The position numbers and the translations under genes were made by a program. Source: Tolypothrix sp. PCC 7712 (GTDB taxonomy: Bacteria; Cyanobacteriota; Cyanobacteriia; Cyanobacteriales; Nostocaceae). From it: 64,000 nucleotides of DNA. This document shows, piece after piece, positions 61,752-64,000 of the stretch. The first letter of the stretch is position 1; each line of letters begins with the position of its first letter. The notes under the pieces were generated by a model. It had not been told where the DNA came from and made no database searches. It worked only from the letters and a program-made list of their open reading frames with translations. The DNA lies in the NCBI RefSeq assembly GCF_025860405.1, contig NZ_CP063785.1, positions 2,170,001 through 2,234,000 on the forward strand. The letters run 5' to 3'.

Positions 61752-64000
61752 TCATTCCGTCAACTGCCGGCGTGCGGCTTCTAAAATCAGGCGGTGTTCT
61801 GCACGGGCGATCGCGTCGTAGGTGCGGCTTACTGCTTCTGGTTCTACGGAAATGGCTGTGATGCCCCAGCGCACTAGATGATCGATGATTTCTGGATAAG
61901 TCACTGGGGCTTGACCGCAGATGGCACAAGGAATTCCGGCATTTTTCGCCATTTCTATGAGTTGAGCGATCGCATTCATCACTGCGGGTTGGAGTTCGTT
62001 AAATACTCGCGCTAGCTGTTGTTGCTCTCGATCTACTCCGAGTAGCAGTTGCGTGAGGTCATTTGTGCCAATGGAAATACCATTTACTCCCGCTTTCACA
62101 TATTCTGGTAGTAAAAATAGTACGCTGGGTACTTCTGCCATCATCCACAATTGAAACTGCGGCTGTTGGGTTAATCCGGCTTGCTCTACTTTGTGGCGAC
62201 AAAAGGTAAATTCTTCTACACTCCGAACAAAGGGCAACAAAAGGTTAATGTTGTTGTAACCAGCTTTTTGCACTGTTGCTAAAGCATTCAGTTCTAATTC
62301 AAAGACTGCAGGATTGAGTAAATAGCTAAATATTCCGCGTTCGCCCAAAATTGATTTTGGTGAAGATTGCTGCTGATTGGGGAAGGATGGTAATTCGTGC
62401 GATCGCCAATCTAAAGAGCGGTAAAATACTGGCCGCGGCGCAAAGCCACGAGCAAATTGCATAATCTGCTCAGTCCATAATTCTAATAATTCTGCCTGTC
62501 GCTGATCTGCTAGCCAGCTACTAGGATGCTCGCCTGAGAGGATATTAAGTATCATCAATTCTGAGCGTAATAACCCTACTCCATCTACAGGCAAATTTTG
62601 CACTTGCTCTATGAGGTTAGGCTGGCTGAGATTGAGTAATAACTGAGTAGCAATTAGCGGTTTGGCTGACGCAAAACCAGAATCAGGAGATTCCCAGGAA
62701 TTGGTATTGGTAGGCGAGGACATGGAAGAATGCAGGTAATTGAGTTCTAAAGCCTCTGCTGAACCCCATTTTGACTGAACTTCTTCTAGGGCTACATCTG
62801 CTTTGACGCGATAAACTTCTGCGCGATCGCCATCTAATATCAGTTTTTCACCGTTTTGGATTAAAGCGGTGACATCTGTAGCACTGACAACTGCGGGGAT
62901 ACCCAATTCCCTAGCTAGGATTGCGGCATGGCTCGTCAATCCTCCTTGCTCCGTGATAATACCTTTAATTTGTTGCAATAAAGGTAACCAATTAGGCTTG
63001 ATAGAGCGAGCAACTAAAATCGCTCCTTGGGGTAGTTTTTCTGGTTGAAATTGGGAATTAGCAACGACATAGGCAGTTGCAGTGACACGTCCCCTCGCTG
63101 CCCCTAATCCTTTGATGATGTGTACATTAGGGATGGCAGATTGGGGGGATTTAACTTGTGTTAAGTAAAGCTTAGGGGTGGGATTTGCCTGCAAAATCGT
63201 CCATTTCACAGAAAAATGTTTACCGAATTCACCCACAAGTTGACTGGCTAAATCTATCACTTGTGGCAGGTATTCTTTTGGTAAGGCGTATTGTTTTTGT
63301 TGGTTTTCTGCCAGTAAATAGGTGTTTAAAGCTGTATCATCCGCGATTAGGACAGAATCTGGTAATGCTTGCCATTCATCTGTACTACCTGGTGCGTCAA
63401 CACCATAAGCCAAAATTTTATTGCCGAGGTGTTTCTCGAGCAGTTTGCCTGTATCTGGTTGAATATAGTAGACATCTGGCTGAACTTCACCATTAGCGAT
63501 CGCTACTTCTAATCCACAAGTAGCAGTGATTTCCCACGCAGATGTATTCGCATTAATTGAACCACTGGCAATGGCATTGCGAACTGGTTGCACTAAAACT
63601 GCTAAATTAACTTGTTGCAGGTTAATTCCTGCTTGCTGCCAATATAGTAGACTTCTGGCTCGAAATAACTGACTCCAAGTTTGCTTTAATGCTTTGGCGA
63701 TCGCATCTTGATCGGATTGGCAAAAAATTGACTCTAGCAACCCAGAAATCTTACCAACTTGCTTGTTATTATTTGGCACCGTTAGGCTAGGGCGCAAAAT
63801 TAGATAGCCACTTTCCCATTCTCTTGCAGCTTTGAAAAGCTTACTCATCCATGACGATGGTACAGTGGCAGCAATAATTTCCTGACGCAAACGCCCTGCT
63901 ACCTGCTGGAGTTGTCGCCAATTACCAACATCTAGGTGCAAAGAAGAATATGGCAAATCAGCGACTAATGACTCTGAACTATTGAGAGTTTCTAAGAATT
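61752..64000 (-). CDS. PEP synthase/PPDK-like protein, 5' end outside window
   Basis: The frame is open to the right edge, so the N-terminus is missing; the TTG at 63956 (MPYSSLHLD) is only a local start. The visible 749 or so residues cover a degenerate ATP-grasp-like part, the swivelling phosphohistidine domain with GGLTSHAAILARELGIPAVV, and the PEP-binding TIM barrel (GERGIFSYLLNPAVFELEL, MAEVPSVLFLLPEYV, IGTNDLTQLLLGVDRE, CGQAPVTYPEIIDHLVRWGI). Where the ATP-binding VRSSAxxED motif is expected the protein reads LILRPSLTVPNNN, so ATP-dependent activity is doubtful. It may be a regulatory or specialised relative of PpsA. Confidence 0.75.
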   Translation of the reverse strand, partial: FLETLNSSESLVADLPYSSLHLDVGNWRQLQQVAGRLRQEIIAATVPSSWMSKLFKAAREWESGYLILRPSLTVPNNNKQVGKISGLLESIFCQSDQDAIAKALKQTWSQLFRARSLLYWQQAGINLQQVNLAVLVQPVRNAIASGSINANTSAWEITATCGLEVAIANGEVQPDVYYIQPDTGKLLEKHLGNKILAYGVDAPGSTDEWQALPDSVLIADDTALNTYLLAENQQKQYALPKEYLPQVIDLASQLVGEFGKHFSVKWTILQANPTPKLYLTQVKSPQSAIPNVHIIKGLGAARGRVTATAYVVANSQFQPEKLPQGAILVARSIKPNWLPLLQQIKGIITEQGGLTSHAAILARELGIPAVVSATDVTALIQNGEKLILDGDRAEVYRVKADVALEEVQSKWGSAEALELNYLHSSMSSPTNTNSWESPDSGFASAKPLIATQLLLNLSQPNLIEQVQNLPVDGVGLLRSELMILNILSGEHPSSWLADQRQAELLELWTEQIMQFARGFAPRPVFYRSLDWRSHELPSFPNQQQSSPKSILGERGIFSYLLNPAVFELELNALATVQKAGYNNINLLLPFVRSVEEFTFCRHKVEQAGLTQQPQFQLWMMAEVPSVLFLLPEYVKAGVNGISIGTNDLTQLLLGVDREQQQLARVFNELQPAVMNAIAQLIEMAKNAGIPCAICGQAPVTYPEIIDHLVRWGITAISVEPEAVSRTYDAIARAEHRLILEAARRQLTE

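Noticed and set aside
1-64000. CRISPR array
   Set aside because: The many short tandem repeats have no spacers of constant length between 25-40 bp repeats, and no cas genes are present.

Overview
The window reads as chromosomal DNA of a filamentous, Nostoc/Calothrix-like cyanobacterium. The evidence is the very frequent HIP1 octamer GCGATCGC, heptameric short tandem repeats (CCCCAGT, CCCCAAT, CAACCGT, TTTGTCA and AATCCAA types) in most spacers, a CyaC-type adenylate cyclase, AAA-like/WD40 and CHAT-type proteins, and AT-rich spacers between well-conserved housekeeping genes. No contig end, origin or prophage is visible.

Layout. 0-8 kb: housekeeping genes (ScpA-like protein, nucleotide-sugar pyrophosphorylase, arginine decarboxylase, nucleoside diphosphate kinase, TerC-like membrane protein, alpha/beta hydrolase). 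8-16.4 kb: accessory signalling block with a Ser/Thr kinase, a CHAT-AAA gene broken by an in-frame TAA, a PD-(D/E)XK-like protein that seems to have lost its catalytic Glu, and a 1450-residue AAA-like/coiled-coil/17xWD40 protein. 16.4-21.6 kb: a divergent pair of envelope genes, an outer-membrane beta-barrel protein and a FecR-domain protein with a huge Pro/Gly/Asn/Asp repeat tail. 22-28 kb: glutathione reductase, a YqiA-like esterase, HisC, a conserved unknown and a GNAT acetyltransferase. 28.5-34 kb: a CyaC-like hybrid kinase/adenylate cyclase, a TonB-like protein, tRNA-Gly(UCC) and shikimate kinase. 34-43 kb: an NB-ARC-type STAND ATPase, LapA-like protein, UbiX, RNase R/II, an unknown and ClpP. 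43-45.5 kb: candidate structured RNAs, a 51-residue ORF, and a two-gene operon whose first product resembles the 2TM-beta effectors of CBASS/Panoptes-type defence. 45.6-48.6 kb: a thioredoxin-fold DUF255 protein and MobA. 49-57 kb: metal block with a FecB/BtuF-like lipoprotein, FTR1 permease, ferritin-like protein, HHH lipoprotein, two-domain multicopper oxidase and a CbiMQO ECF Co/Ni transporter. 57-59 kb: a solitary TnpB followed by two unknown small genes. 59-64 kb: a lipoprotein, a DUF1361 membrane protein, a small unknown, and a PEP synthase/PPDK-like gene that runs off the right edge.

How genes work together. The multicopper oxidase, FTR1, ferritin and HHH lipoprotein genes lie on one strand and look like an oxidase-coupled iron uptake and storage module. 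cbiM-cbiQ-cbiO form a compact ECF transporter operon. cyaC and the TonB-like gene are closely spaced. The 2TM-beta gene and its partner overlap by one base and should be translationally coupled.

The most promising undescribed system is the 44385-45457 pair: a CBASS/Panoptes-like membrane effector with a 154-residue partner that shows no recognisable nucleotidyltransferase or mCpol catalytic motif. Second-tier items are the structured leader upstream of the 51-residue ORF, in-frame insertion of intergenic short repeats into mobA and the AAA-WD40 gene, and several MITE-like elements with terminal inverted repeats. All functional calls come from motif recognition by eye; no database search was run.
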